A DNA stretch of 64,000 nucleotides from Eurosta solidaginis (taxonomy: Eukaryota > Arthropoda > Insecta > Diptera > Tephritidae): the NCBI RefSeq assembly GCF_040869045.1, contig NC_090323.1:260900392-260964391 (forward strand), written 5' to 3'. Numbering within the stretch: the first letter of the stretch is position 1; each line of letters starts with the position of its first letter. The position numbers and the translations under genes are program-made. The notes below the pieces were generated by a model. That model had not been told where the DNA came from and searched no databases. It was given only the letters and a program-made list of their open reading frames with translations. This document shows positions 45,113 to 56,461 of this stretch, piece after piece.

Positions 45113-46414
45113 CTGTTGGATACCGCTAATTTATTTATATATGTAATACCTGCCAAGATTTTAACGGTTTTTTATTTCGCCCTGCAGAACTTTTTCATTT
45201 TCTTCTACTTAATATGGTAGGTGTCACAACCATTTTATAAAGTTTTTTCTAAAGTTATATTTCGCTTCAATAAAACAGTCCAATTACCTTACCATGTTTC
45301 ATCCCTTTTTTCGTATTTGGTATAGAATTATGGCATTTTTTTCATTTTTCGTAATTTTCGATATCGAAAAAGTGGGCGTGGTCATAGTCGGATTTCGTTC
45401 ATTTTTCATACCAAGATAAAGTGAGTTCAAGTAAGCACGTGAACTAAGTTCATTAAAGATATGTCGATTTTTGCTCAAGTTATCGTGTTAACGGCCATGC
45501 GGAAGGACAGACGGACGACTGTGTATAAAAACTGGCATCAACCGATTTCGCCTATTTTCACAGAAAAGAGTTATCGTCATAAAATCTATGCCCCTACCAA
45601 ATTTCAAAAGGATTGGTTAATTTTTGTTCGACTTATGGCATGAAAAGTATCCTAGACAAATTAAATGAAAAAGGGCGGAGCCACGCCCATTTTTAAATTT
45701 TCTTTTATTTTTGTATTTTGTTGCACTATATCATTACTGGAGTTGAATGTTGACATAATTTACTTATATGCTGTAAAGATATTAAATTTTTTGTTAAAAT
45801 TTTAATTTAAACATTTTTTTTTTAAAAAGTGGGCGTGGTCCTTCTCCGATTTTGCTAATTTTTATTAAGCGTACATATAGTAATAGGAGTAACGTTCCTG
45901 CCAAATTTCATCATGATATCTTCAACGACTGCCAAATTACAGCTTGCAAAAGTTTTAAATTACCTTCTTTTAAAGGTGGGCGGTGCCACGCCCATTGTCC
46001 AAAATTTTACTAATTTTCTATTCTGCGTCATAAGTTCAACTCATCTACCAAGTTTGGTCGCTTTATCTCTCTTTTGTAATGAATTATCGCAATTTTTCGG
46101 TTTTTCGAAATTTTCGATATCGAAAAAGTGGGCGTGGTTATAGTCCGATATCGTTCATTTTAAATAGCGATCTGAGGTGAGTGCCCAGGAACCAACATAC
46201 CAAATTTCATCAAGATACCTCAAAATTTACTCAAGTTATCGTGTTAACGGGCGGACGGACGGACGGACATGGCTCAATCAAATTTTTTTTCGATCCTGAT
46301 TATTTTGATATATGGAAGTCTATATCTATCTCGATTCCTTTATATATGTACAACCAACCGTTATCCAATCAAACTTAATATACTCTGTGAGCTCTGCTCA
46401 ACTGAGTATAAAAA
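44040..46414 (-). mobile_element. HINE/DINE-1-like element, family A copy 2, reverse strand, 3'-truncated
   Basis: The 5' end is at the right, with CTCAACTGAGTAT at about 46393-46405 (the inverse of the family start). A short CGGACGGACGGAC run lies near 46248, followed leftwards by the GGGCGTGG/CCACGCCC region and the tandem array. The 3' terminal sub-terminal repeat and hairpin are missing: the array breaks off near 44040. It is more diverged from copies 1 and 3 than they are from each other. Noncoding. Confidence 0.75.
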
Positions 46415-46882
46415 TACCTCCTGAACACCATGTTGTATTCGTAATAATTTAAAACTTTTTTATTCACTCGCACTGCTCGCTGGTTTTGGTTATTCGTCCG
46501 TCTGCTTCTAGTTAGTCGATTGCTTGTTTTTCAAAGTTTAATTAAATTTCTAGTTAACACGCTGACAGCCAATAAACACAATGTTTGACTAAGGCACTGG
46601 CATTGAATGTTCATATATGAAAAAACTAAACCTAAACAAACGCAAAAGGCTGAAGCACTACAAAATTGACAGCACCATGGTCAACTCAATGGCAATAGCA
46701 ACAACAACAAGAACATAAGCATCATCATCGTCACCATCATCTGGAAATCATCTTCAAGTTACGTAAATCATAAGTGACTTTATTTTTCGAGCACTAAAAC
46801 TCTGAAATACAGCAGCGAACAGAAAACTAGCAGTGGTACTTTTTTTGTCAAATTTATTTTTTATTTACTTTGTGTTCCAATA
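46415..46882. other. Noncoding, single-copy-looking
   Basis: No gene. ATCATCATCGTCACCATCAT near 46720 is a weak trinucleotide run. Confidence 0.3.
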
Positions 46883-47686
46883 AATTTTAGTCTAACAAAG
46901 TACAAGTTTTGGTGTTCCATATTTTCTTCCATATAAAAAAAAAATGTTTCACACTTTGTTAGAAGGAAAATCTAAACCACCCCTCGGAGTGTTTCGAGAG
47001 ACTTCCCTTCAAAAAACGCGAATACTCCATAAATAGTGTAAGGAATAGGAGTATAGGAGTGTTCCAAAACTAATCTGTATTCATACAAAAAATGTGCTCC
47101 AATTAACATTGCGATGTCCTAGGAGAGGAGTAGGTGATCCCACTCTCGCTTTGTTTGTGAGTATTCCATAGAGTACATACGTGAGAGTACTTTCCAAAGT
47201 ACTTTCACTGTAGTACTCCATGGAGCACACACAGAGGATCATATGCCAAAGTACTAAAGAAGAATTGTGTCGGAAAGAATTATCGGAGTGAATATAAGTT
47301 AAAATGAAAGTAAATGAAGAGGGGCAATACAACATTTATATTTTATACTACGAATATTCTTATGTTATTTAGCATTTGCGTGAATAAAGAAACTAATATT
47401 TCTCTATACTATAGTATGTATACATAAAACCAGTGCGCGGTTGCGTTTTATCAGAGTTGCCATAGTAAAATTTTATTATCAGTTATTTGTATGAAATATT
47501 TTACTTTTGGCAACTCTCGTCATCGTGCCGTAATTACGGTCGTTAAAAACGAGCAATGATCGGCTGGTGGTGGTCCACAAACGCATTGCAAAGGAGTATT
47601 GTTAGAGTACTCCAACATGAAGAAAATGGAACACGTAATCCAACAATTTTTGCAGGGCTAACACTTGTATCTTGTTAGACTAAAAT
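46883..47686. mobile_element. Candidate ~804-bp element bounded by 23-base inverted repeats
   Basis: The left edge ATTTTAGTCTAACAAAGTAC and the inverse of the right edge ATTTTAGTCTAACAAGATAC agree at 21 of 23 bases over the full repeat. A second block (GTTCCATATTTTCTTC versus GTTCCATTTTCTTC) follows on each side. The inside repeats words such as GAGTACT and AGTATTCCA many times. No target duplication was found and no ORF is present. The superfamily is not recognised. Confidence 0.5.
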
Positions 47687-48485
47687 GGATCGGGCTACAA
47701 AATCGAGCATGAAAATGCTTTTGAGTCTAGTTTGCATATTTTCAGTTACAAAATTCATAGAAGCTTATTCTTAAAGTATTGAAAATAATAAATAAGTTAA
47801 TTCATGCAATTTGATAAAAAAAAAAATGCCACTGACTGCTATTTTTATGTTCGCCACTGTTTGCAGATCGTTTTTCCAAACATGAATTGTAATAGAGAAA
47901 ATATGGAGTACTTGATTGTAAGAGGCGTACGCTTTTATAAAGCTAATTTGTTGTTTTATTTTGTTAGTAGAAACTTAGTAAGGCTGTATGGGAATTTTCT
48001 TTTGCTGTTTTACATGCTACGCTACGCAACGCTTGATGAACATCAAGTTTTTGAAATATGTCTGTGTATACTTATGTGACTACAGAGGATTTGGGATCCA
48101 AAATTATGCGTAAATACAAATGACCAACTGCCAATTGCCGTCACTATCTGTTACAAATACAATTTCAAAATCCTCACCTCAGTCAAGATATGCAAAACCA
48201 TCATTCGGCCAAAGAGGTAGAGTCAGAGTTGGATGAATGGGTGAATGGTTAGATGGATGGATGGAGGTTGCTATGTAGAGCCATGGCTTATGAAATGTAA
48301 CAAGTTTCGAATTAATTAAAAACTTCGACATTGTTGTGTTTTATATATACATACATATCAACATATGTACATAGCTGTTGAATTTCTCATTTTTGTAGGT
48401 TGTACACTTTCTATGCATGTACTGATCACATAGCGCCTAATATACATAAATATGCAAGAGTCCACTCCTTACTGGCCTTCCTCTT
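47687..48485. other. Noncoding, no feature seen
   Basis: AT-rich with a GATGGATGGATGG run near 48252. A 91-codon frame at 47804-48079 shows no recognisable motif. Confidence 0.3.
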
Positions 48486-51400
48486 TTTTATACTCAGTTG
48501 AGCAGAGCTCACAGAGTATATTAAGTTTGATTGGATAACGGTTGGTTGTACATATATAAAGGAATCGAGATAGATATAGACTTCCATATATCAAAATAAT
48601 CAGGATCGAAAAAAAATTTGATTGAGCCATGTCCGTCCATCCATCCGTCCGTCCGTCCGTCCGTCCGTTAACACGATAACTTGAGTAAATTTTGAGGTAT
48701 GTTGATGAAATTTGGTATGTAGGTTCCTGAGCACTCATCTCAGATCGCTATTTAAAATGAACGATATCGGACTATAACCACGCCCACTTTTTCGATATCG
48801 AAAATTTCGAAAAACCGAAAAAATGCGATAATTCATTGCCAAAGGTGGTTGAAGCGATGAAGCTTGGTAGATGGGTTGACGTTATGACGCAGAATAGAAA
48901 ATTAGTAAGATTTTGGACAATGGGCGTGGCACCGCCCACTTTTACAAGAAGGTAATTTAAAAGTTTTGCAAGCTGTAATTTGGCAGTCGTTGAAGATATC
49001 ATGATGAAATTTGGCAGGAACGTTACTACTATTACTATATATGTGCTAAATAAAAATGAGCAAAATTGGATGAAGAACACGCCCACTTTTTAAAAAAAAA
49101 ATTTTTTTTAATTCAAATTTTAACAAAAAATTTAATATCTTTACTGTATATAAGTAAATTAAGTCAAAATTCAACTCCAGTAATGATATGATGCAACAAA
49201 ATACAAAAATAAAAGAAAATTTCAAAATGGGCGTGGCTCCGCCCATTTTCATTTAGTTTGCCTAGAATACTTTTAATGCTATAAGTCGAACAAAAATTTA
49301 CCAATCCTCAAATTTGATAGAAACATATATTCTGTGACGGTAACTGTTCTCTGTGAAAATGGGCGAAATCGGTGGAAGCCACGCCCAGTTTTTATACACA
49401 GTCCACCGTCTGTCCTTCCGCTCGGCCGTTAACACAATAACTTGAGCAAAAACCGATATATCTTTACTAAACTTAGCCCACATACTTATCTGAACTCACT
49501 TTATCGATATCGAAAATTACGAAAAATGAAAAAAATGCCATAATTCTATACCAACTACGAAAAAAGGGATGTAACATGGTAACTGGATTGGTTTATTGAC
49601 GCAAAATATAACTTTGGAAAAAACTTTGTAAAATGGGTGTGACACCTACCATATTAAGTAGAAGAAAATGAAAAAGTTCTACAAGGCGAAATCAACAGCC
49701 CTTGGAATCTTGGCGGGAATACTGTTAGTGGTATTGCATATATAAATAAATTAGCAGTAGCCGACAGATGATTTTCTGGATCACCTGGTCCACATTTTGG
49801 TCGATATCGCGAGAACGCCTTCACATATACATCTAAGGGCCAGTCGCTTTTAAAACGCTCACTAATACTTTTAATTTGATATCCATATCGTACAAATACA
49901 TTCTAGAGTCACCCTGGCCCACCCTAATGGCGATATCTCGAAAAGGCGTCCACCTATAGACCTAATGCCCACTCCCTCTTAAAATGCTCAGTAACATCTT
50001 TCGTTTGATACCCATATCGTACAAACATTCTAGAGTCACCCCTGACCCACCCTAATGGCGATATCTCGAAAAGGTGTCCACCTATAGACCTAATGTCCAC
50101 TCCCTCTTAAAATGCTCAGTAACACCTTTCATTTGATACCCATATCGTACAAACATTCTAGAGTCACCCCTGGCCCACCCTAATGGCGATATCTCGAAAA
50201 GGCGTCCACCTATAGACCTAATTCCCACTCCCTCTTAAAATGCTCAGTAACACCTTTCGTTTGATACCCATATCGTACAAACATTCTAGAGTCACCCCTG
50301 GCCCACCCTAATGGCGATATCTCGAAAAGGCGTCCACCTATAGACCTAATGCCCACTCCCTCTTAAAATGCTCAGTAACACCTTTCGTTTGATACCCATA
50401 TCGTACAAACATTCTAGAGTCACCCTTGGTCCACCTTTATGGCGATATCTCGAAAAGTCGTCCACCTATAGAACTAAGGATTACTCCATTTTAAAATACT
50501 CATTACCACCTTTCATTTGATACCCATATCGTACAAACACATTCTAGAGTCACCCTGGCCCACCCTAATGGCGATATCTCGAAAAGGCGTCCACCTATAG
50601 GCCTAATGCCCACTCCCTCTTAAAATGCTCAGTAACACCTTTCGTTTGATACCCATATCGTACAAACATTCTAGAGTCACCCCTGGCCCACCCTAATGGC
50701 GATATCTCGAAAGGCGTCCACCTATAGACCTAATGTCCACTCCCTCTTAAAATGCTCAGTAACACCTTTCGTTTGATACCCATATCGTACAAACATTCTA
50801 GAGTCAACCCTGGCCCACCCTAATGGCGATATCTCGAAAAGGCGTCCACCTATAGACCTAATGCCCACTCCCTCTTAAAATGCTCAGTAACACCTTTCGT
50901 TTGATACCCATATCGTACAAACACATTCTAGAGTCACCCCTGGCCCACCCTAATGGCGACATTTCGAAAAGGCGTCCACCTATAGACCTCATGCCCACTC
51001 CCTATTAAAATGCTCAGTAACACCTTTCGTTTGATACCCATATCGTACAAACATTCTAGAGTCACCCTTGGTCCACCTTTATGGCGATATCTCGAAAAGG
51101 CGTCCACCTATAAAACTAAGGATTACTCCCTTTTAAAATACTCATTACCATCTTTCATTTGATACCCATATCATACAAACACATTCTAGAGTCGCCCCTG
51201 GCCCACCCTAATGGCGACATTTCGAAAAGGCGTCCACCTATAGACCTAATGCCCACTCCCTCTTAAAATGCTCAGTAACACCTTTCATTTGATTCCCATA
51301 TCGTACAACTAGAGACACCCCTGTTCCACCTTTATGGCGATATCTCGAAACGGCGTCCACCTATGGAACTAAGGATCACTCCTTTTCAAAGTACTCATTA

Positions 51401-51808
51401 ACAGCTTTCATTTGATACCCATATCGTACAAACATATTCTAGAGTCACCCCTGGTCCACCTTTATGGCGATTTCTCGAAAAGGCGTGCACCTATAGAACT
51501 AAAGCCCATTCCCTTTTAAAATACTCATTATCACCTTTCATTTGATACCCATATCGTAACACATTCTAGAGTCAGCCCTGGTCCACCTTTATGGCGATAT
51601 CCCTAAATGGCGTCCATCCATAGAACTATGGCCTACTCTCTCTTAAAATACTCTTTAATACCTTCCATTTGATACACATGTCATACAACCACATTCCAGG
51701 GTTACCCTAGGTTCATTTTCCTACATGGTGATTTTCCTTATTTTGTCTCCATAGCTCTCAACTGAGTATGTAATGTTCGGTTACACCCGAACTTAGCCTT
51801 CCTTACTT
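48486..51808 (+). mobile_element. HINE/DINE-1-like element, family A copy 3
   Basis: ATACTCAGTTGAG (48490-48502) and its perfect inverse CTCAACTGAGTAT (51757-51769) mark the sub-terminal repeats. A hairpin GTTCGG-TTACA-CCCGAAC (51775-51792) and CCTTACTTA close the 3' end. The (GTCC)n run is at 48638-48668. The sequence follows copy 1 (16316) almost base for base, with small gaps such as a missing block near 49503. The flanks of the two copies differ, so these are separate insertions. Noncoding: frames inside (for example 48772-49086) are chance. Confidence 0.85.
49790..51705 (+). repeat. Tandem array inside HINE copy 3, ~15 units of about 128 bp
   Basis: GCGATATCTCG or variants recur at about 49930, 50058, 50186, 50314, 50442, 50571, 50700, 50827, 50957, 51084, 51213, 51337, 51466 and 51595, with a degenerate first unit near 49803. 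Type-2 units lie at 50442 and 51084 and at the right edge, with type 1 between. One unit near 51310 has a short deletion. Confidence 0.92.
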
Positions 51809-52229
51809 ATTTCTTTCTATTTTGCATTTTTCCTATTTGTGTTTTTGGTATGTTTCGGATTTGTATTTACATATTTCCCTTTTAGAGTTTTATTATTATT
51901 TTTCATTTATGTACCTTTGTAAATACAGTCGACCATATCTGTAGAAGAGCGCTTTCGGATCTGCAATGCTGTGTTGGTTGTCCCCTCCAAAAAGAAATCG
52001 TCAAATGAGCGTTGAGTTATAGCAAAAAGTCCAATATGTGTATTTATATAGAAAATGGGTGGAGATACATACCGCTTTCTCAAGTGATTGATGTGTAAAC
52101 AAATTTGTTCACGGTTTGGGGTAATCCAGTATGAAAGCTGAATGTAGGAGTAAGCGTAGGCTCAGAAAATGTAGAAGTAGCGTACAACGTACGTGGTATA
52201 GTTGGTATGAGAGAAACGGTTTGGTATTG
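51809..52229. other. Noncoding spacer
   Basis: No gene seen. AT-rich at the left, mixed at the right. Confidence 0.3.
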
Positions 52230-52540
52230 CTCGATTTATCGGTTTGTTATAGAAAAATTGTCAACTTTTAATCGAAAAATTATCGCTTGATTATCGAAAA
52301 GTTGTATGTATGTTATCAAAGAGTTTTTGACTTGCTATCAGCTTTATACCCATTGTAATCGGCGTGTTGTAGAAATTTTATCGAATTGCAATCGAAAAGT
52401 AATCGATTTATTATCGGAAAGTTATCGATTATTTATTGATTATTTATTAATACGTTGGTGATGCAAATGTTATTGTTTTGATATCGAAAAGTTATCATTT
52501 TCTTTTTGGAGTGTCACCGATTTGTTGTCGACATGTTATT
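52230..52540. repeat. Degenerate TTATCGAAAAGTTATCG-type minisatellite
   Basis: Variants of AATCGAAAAATTATCG, TTATCGAAAAGTTGT and TTATCGGAAAGTTATCGATT follow one another about ten times with drifting spacing. The inverse motifs are found at 21640-21970. Confidence 0.5.
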
Positions 52541-54399
52541 GCTCATTTGCTCCTCGATTTTAGAGAGGCATCTTCGCCGGCAATTTGGCCGATGAGCCTG
52601 TGGCGATGATAGGTACTCTATCCCCACTACTGGCACCATTAATGGTACCGTGGTTATATATGCAAGCATAGAGGCAACGCGAGGTTTGACGAGCGCCCCC
52701 TTAGGAGACATGCGTACAGAGCTATACTAGGCGCCGAACCTGAATCTGCAACTGAACCTACACCACCAACTGAATGATAACGTATCAACCCAGGATTGAC
52801 ATGGTTTTAACGGGGCATGGCAGTCGCGAGACTATTCCACCAGCCATTTCCGCAGGGTTGCACCTCCTTACTCAGGTGATCACCTGCCCAGGAGACAAGG
52901 AATTGACCAGCTCGTTACCATTGTGTGAAAATTTTGCACATTTAAGTATTGTGTCCTCCCACCCATGAGCTCGGCATTATCCTTAAGGGCAGGGTTAGAT
53001 GCGGCGCTATCAGCAAAAGCACGGGCACCTCTTGTAGGATATGACATCTCATCACTATGGACGGCCGTAGAATGTTACAATCTCTGATCCTGAGCCGGGT
53101 ACCACGTAGAAGAACCGCCTGCAGGCATATAACCACGCCCACTTTTAATATATGAACTATTTCATATACATAAATATAATTTTTCGATATTGTAATACTC
53201 AATAGAGCGATTATATAGAGCTAATTCAGTATGCTTAAATACTTTAAAAAATGGGAGTGGCAACGCCTACTTGTTTCAAGAGCCTTTCATCCGGTAGAAA
53301 AATTTAAAAGTATTAACTGCGTTTTAACAATCCAATGGCTCTGTATCTCTATAATCAGACCAATTATTAGCTATATATCTGTGGGTTGGGTAAGCAGACT
53401 CACAATCAACAAAGCGTCGTAGTGCTCGGGATGCAATGCTGTACCCACCGTCCCTTTCGGTCCTAGGATAGTGGCATAACAATATGGCGCGATATCAATT
53501 ACACATATTGGGGTCTGTGACATAAACACTCTTGTTAAAGATTGTGCTTCACCCATCTTGGCATTCACTGTATTTTAGAGATTACCTTTTCTGCCTCTTT
53601 TTTTTTCCTGTAAGCCTTTTTTTCTATCTATTTTTTTTATTTATACACTTTGGTTTATTATTGTTTACAGTTGTTGTTGGGAACGTATTTACATGCGTTA
53701 GCAACTCGCTTATTCGTAACATCAACAGCTTGGTCGGTACGACCACATTTGAACGGTATTTTTGACCTGGCTTAGTGTTGTTTGACATGCGGGCAAATTG
53801 AATTTCATGTTATTCCAACTAGATACAGTTTTTTATTTTATTTTAATTCCTTGCTATAAAAAGGGGACATGCATAGGCTCAAATAAAAACATTGAGGCAC
53901 AACAATATGTATTGGTATTTTTGCTTTTTTTTTAAGAGCTAGTCCCGCTTGTTGACTTCCAATGACTTGACACTATTTTAACTCATCACTCATAATTTAG
54001 GTATGATGGTAGGGGGAGCGTTGATTTAATTGGTTTTTGGAAAGAAGTTGAAAGTTAATTTAAAATATTTGTTGCAACTTATTTAAGTATTTAAATTCAG
54101 AATGATATTTGGATATATAAAGAGGCATGGCTAGGCCTTGGTTTACTACATTTTAGACGCAAAACTGTAGAGCAGTTGAATTCAGAGTAGATGCGTGAAA
54201 GTTTTATAGTGCGGTTTGGAACGAAGCGATTCGAGTCATGTACCAAATGTCACGTACACCGCTAGTACCATATTTGTAATGATCGGACTATATCACTGGG
54301 CTTGGCAGATCCCGCGATTTTTGAAAAGCAGCGTAAATTATCACTGTGATTTTATGCGCAGTGATTTTTTATAGTGCTCTTTATTAAAAAAAAAAAACA
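52541..54399. other. Mixed noncoding region with two faint TE fragments
   Basis: No intact gene. At 53130-53290, ATAACCACGCCCACTTTT and AAAATGGGAGTGGCAACGCC look like the CCACGCCCAC/GGGCGTGG modules of HINE elements. At 53320-53420 the plus-strand reading CISIIRPIISYISVGWVSRL resembles the RT thumb motif of an RNase H-type LINE. Both are short. The part 52550-53120 has coding-like composition without a recognised motif. Confidence 0.35.
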
Positions 54400-54612
54400 A
54401 ACAAAAGTTTTTCCGAGAGGCCACCCATCAGAAATACCTTGTCAAACACTCCGAGTATATTTCTGCCAAGAAAAGCTTCTCCGTGAAAATTTGTATACCT
54501 TGCATATGTCGTTTGGAATGGGCTTACAACATTTAGGCCCCCCAATTTGTAATAAAAATAAAAAAATAGCACGACGCGAATTGGAAGAGAAGCAAGGCCT
54601 AAATATCCTGAG
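54400..54612 (+). mobile_element. SINE family A, old 5'-truncated copy
   Basis: Follows the family from AGTTTTTCCGAGAGG through AAACACTCCGAGTATATTTC, CTTGCATATGTCGTTTGG and GCACGACGCGAATTGGAAGA. It has more substitutions than the other copies and no tRNA-like head. It lies 45 bases before the next copy. Confidence 0.7.
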
Positions 54613-54649
54613 AAATACATATATCACGTCAAGTTTTTTTTTATAATTC

Positions 54650-55026
54650 TGTGACTGGCCGCCGCCGTGGTGTGATGGTAGCGTGCTCCGCCGACCACAC
54701 CGAAGATCCTGGGTTCACGCACCGGGCAAAGGTACATCAAAAATTTTAGAAAGAAGTTTTTTTCAATTAGAAGAAAATTTTTCTGAGCGGGGTCGCCCTT
54801 GGCAGTGTTTGGCAAGCACTCCGAGTGTATATCTGCCATGAAAAGCTCTCAGTGAAACCTCATCTGCCTTGCAGATGCCGTTCGGAGTCGGCATAAAACA
54901 TGTAGGTGCCGTCCGGCCAATTTGTAGGGAAAATCAAGAGGAGCACGACGCAAATTGGAAGGGAAGCTCGGCCTTAAATCTCTTCGGAGGTTATCGCGCT
55001 TCATTTTTTTTCTTGTTGTTGTGACT
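54650..55026 (+). mobile_element. tRNA-derived SINE, family A (copy 5) with 7-bp target duplication
   Basis: TGTGACT occurs at 54650-54656 and 55020-55026. The SINE (about 54657-55019) has the best-preserved head in the window, with A-box-like TGGTAGCGTGCT at 54676-54687 and B-box-like GGGTTCACGC at 54711-54720. The anticodon-stem region CCGCCGACCACACC looks like that of a tRNA-Gly, but the anticodon loop is not a standard one. Confidence 0.85.
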
Positions 55027-55412
55027 TAACGAAATATGATCTAAATCGCAGTTCAGAATCACGATTACTAAAAATCACTATCACAGATCGTATCATAGCA
55101 TTCGTCACAGCGGAACAAGTAGCAGCTGCAATGGAAATCAATGAATTCTGCGAGTTGTGCTGGGATCTACCGCTAGATGTTGCAAGGCGTTTGCTTAGTA
55201 GACTATATATATTTCGTTATTGCTGCTTAGTACCAGCACACATAACCGGTTCATTGGTTTCTGTTATCGCAGCCTCTATTAGTTCCTGGAATGAGAGCTG
55301 TGATTGGATCTGTTATATGAATCATTGGTATGCGCGCTTGCTAAGACAACGCAGACGATGTCAGTCTGTCAGGTTGGTACTGCGTAATTCGATTTCGAAC
55401 AAAAACTAGTAT
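55027..55412. other. Noncoding; short unrecognised frame
   Basis: A 92-codon frame (ATG 55131 to 55409) encodes no recognised motif (LCWDLPLDVARRLLSRLY...). It ends at the edge of the HINE that follows and may be chance. Confidence 0.3.
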
Positions 55413-56461
55413 CAACAAGTAAAGGTGTCTAAGTTCGGGTGTAACCGAATATTATATACTCCGCGTGAGCTTCAATTGTACATTTCATTTCAGATAAATT
55501 ACTTTTCTACATAAAAAAATTTCTCCCCATTTGCTCATACAATAAAACTTGATAAGTGAAATATCATTGATTCAAAACTATTTTTTGCTAAGTTATGGCT
55601 TATTGTTCTAGTTTACGACCCTTTTAAACTTGTTTTATATAAAAGTGGCCGTGGTCTTTAACCGATCCCGTCCATTTTTACTAAAAACATTTTGTGCTAT
55701 ATGGAAAACATGTGTACACAATTTTATTACTATACGTTAATTTTTCCTCGAGTTATGGCTCCCGAAACATAGAAAATTGCTTAGTCATAAAAGGGGCGGT
55801 GCCACGTCCATTTTTTTTTTAAATTCGAAGTTTTTCCTATTTATTGTTATAAATCCACTTGGGAAATGAAATACCATTGATATAAAGCCCTTTTTTGCAA
55901 AGATATAGCTTATTTTATTCGTCCACGACCCTTTTTAAAATCTTTTATATAAAAGTGGGCGTGGTCCTTAACCGATTTCGTAAATTTTTCTTCAAATCAT
56001 TCCTTATAGTAAAAGCAACCTCTCTGCCGAATTTTGTTACGATAGGTTTAACGATTTTTGATTTATGATTAAAAATATTTGTAAAATTGATTTTATCATA
56101 AGTGGGCGGTGCCACGCCCATTTTGAAAAATTTTTATCAAGAGTTTCAATATCAGTCCACATGTCAAATTTCAACATTCTAGGCGTATTATTTACTAAAT
56201 TATCAGGTTTTTTGGGTTTTCCAAAATTTTATACCTATATATAAAAAGTGGGCGTGGTTATCATCCGGTTTCGCTCATTTTCTATTCTGGGTCCAGATAA
56301 GCTCGTGTACCAAATTTGGTGAAGATATCTCAATATTTTTTTCGATAGTGATGATTTTGATATATGGAAGTCTACATCTATCCCGATTCCTTTATACCTG
56401 TACAACCGTTATCCAATCAAAGTTAATATACTCTGTGTGCAAAGCACGCTGAGTATAAAAA
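55413..56461 (-). mobile_element. HINE/DINE-1-like element, family D, reverse strand
   Basis: On the minus strand it begins TTTTATACTCAGCGTGCTTT (right edge, about 56461) and near its end has CTCACGCGGAGTATATAAT, so ATACTCAGCGTG and CACGCGGAGTAT form sub-terminal inverted repeats with one mismatch. A hairpin TTCGGTTACACCCGAA follows (about 55432-55448), then CTTAGACACCTTTACTTGTT at the 3' end. The inside has the CCACGCCCAC/GGGCGTGG modules but no 128-bp tandem array and no (GTCC)n run. It is a separate subfamily from A. Noncoding. Confidence 0.75.

Noticed and set aside
48772..49086. 104-codon frame on the minus strand in HINE copy 3 (and homologues at 16599-16829 and 45913-46143)
   Set aside because: The frame is open only because the noncoding repeat is shared between copies; it has no recognised domain, and differing lengths between copies show it is not maintained.
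54657..54735. Functional tRNA-Gly gene
   Set aside because: The head continues directly into the SINE body, the anticodon loop is non-standard and the same head is in every SINE copy.
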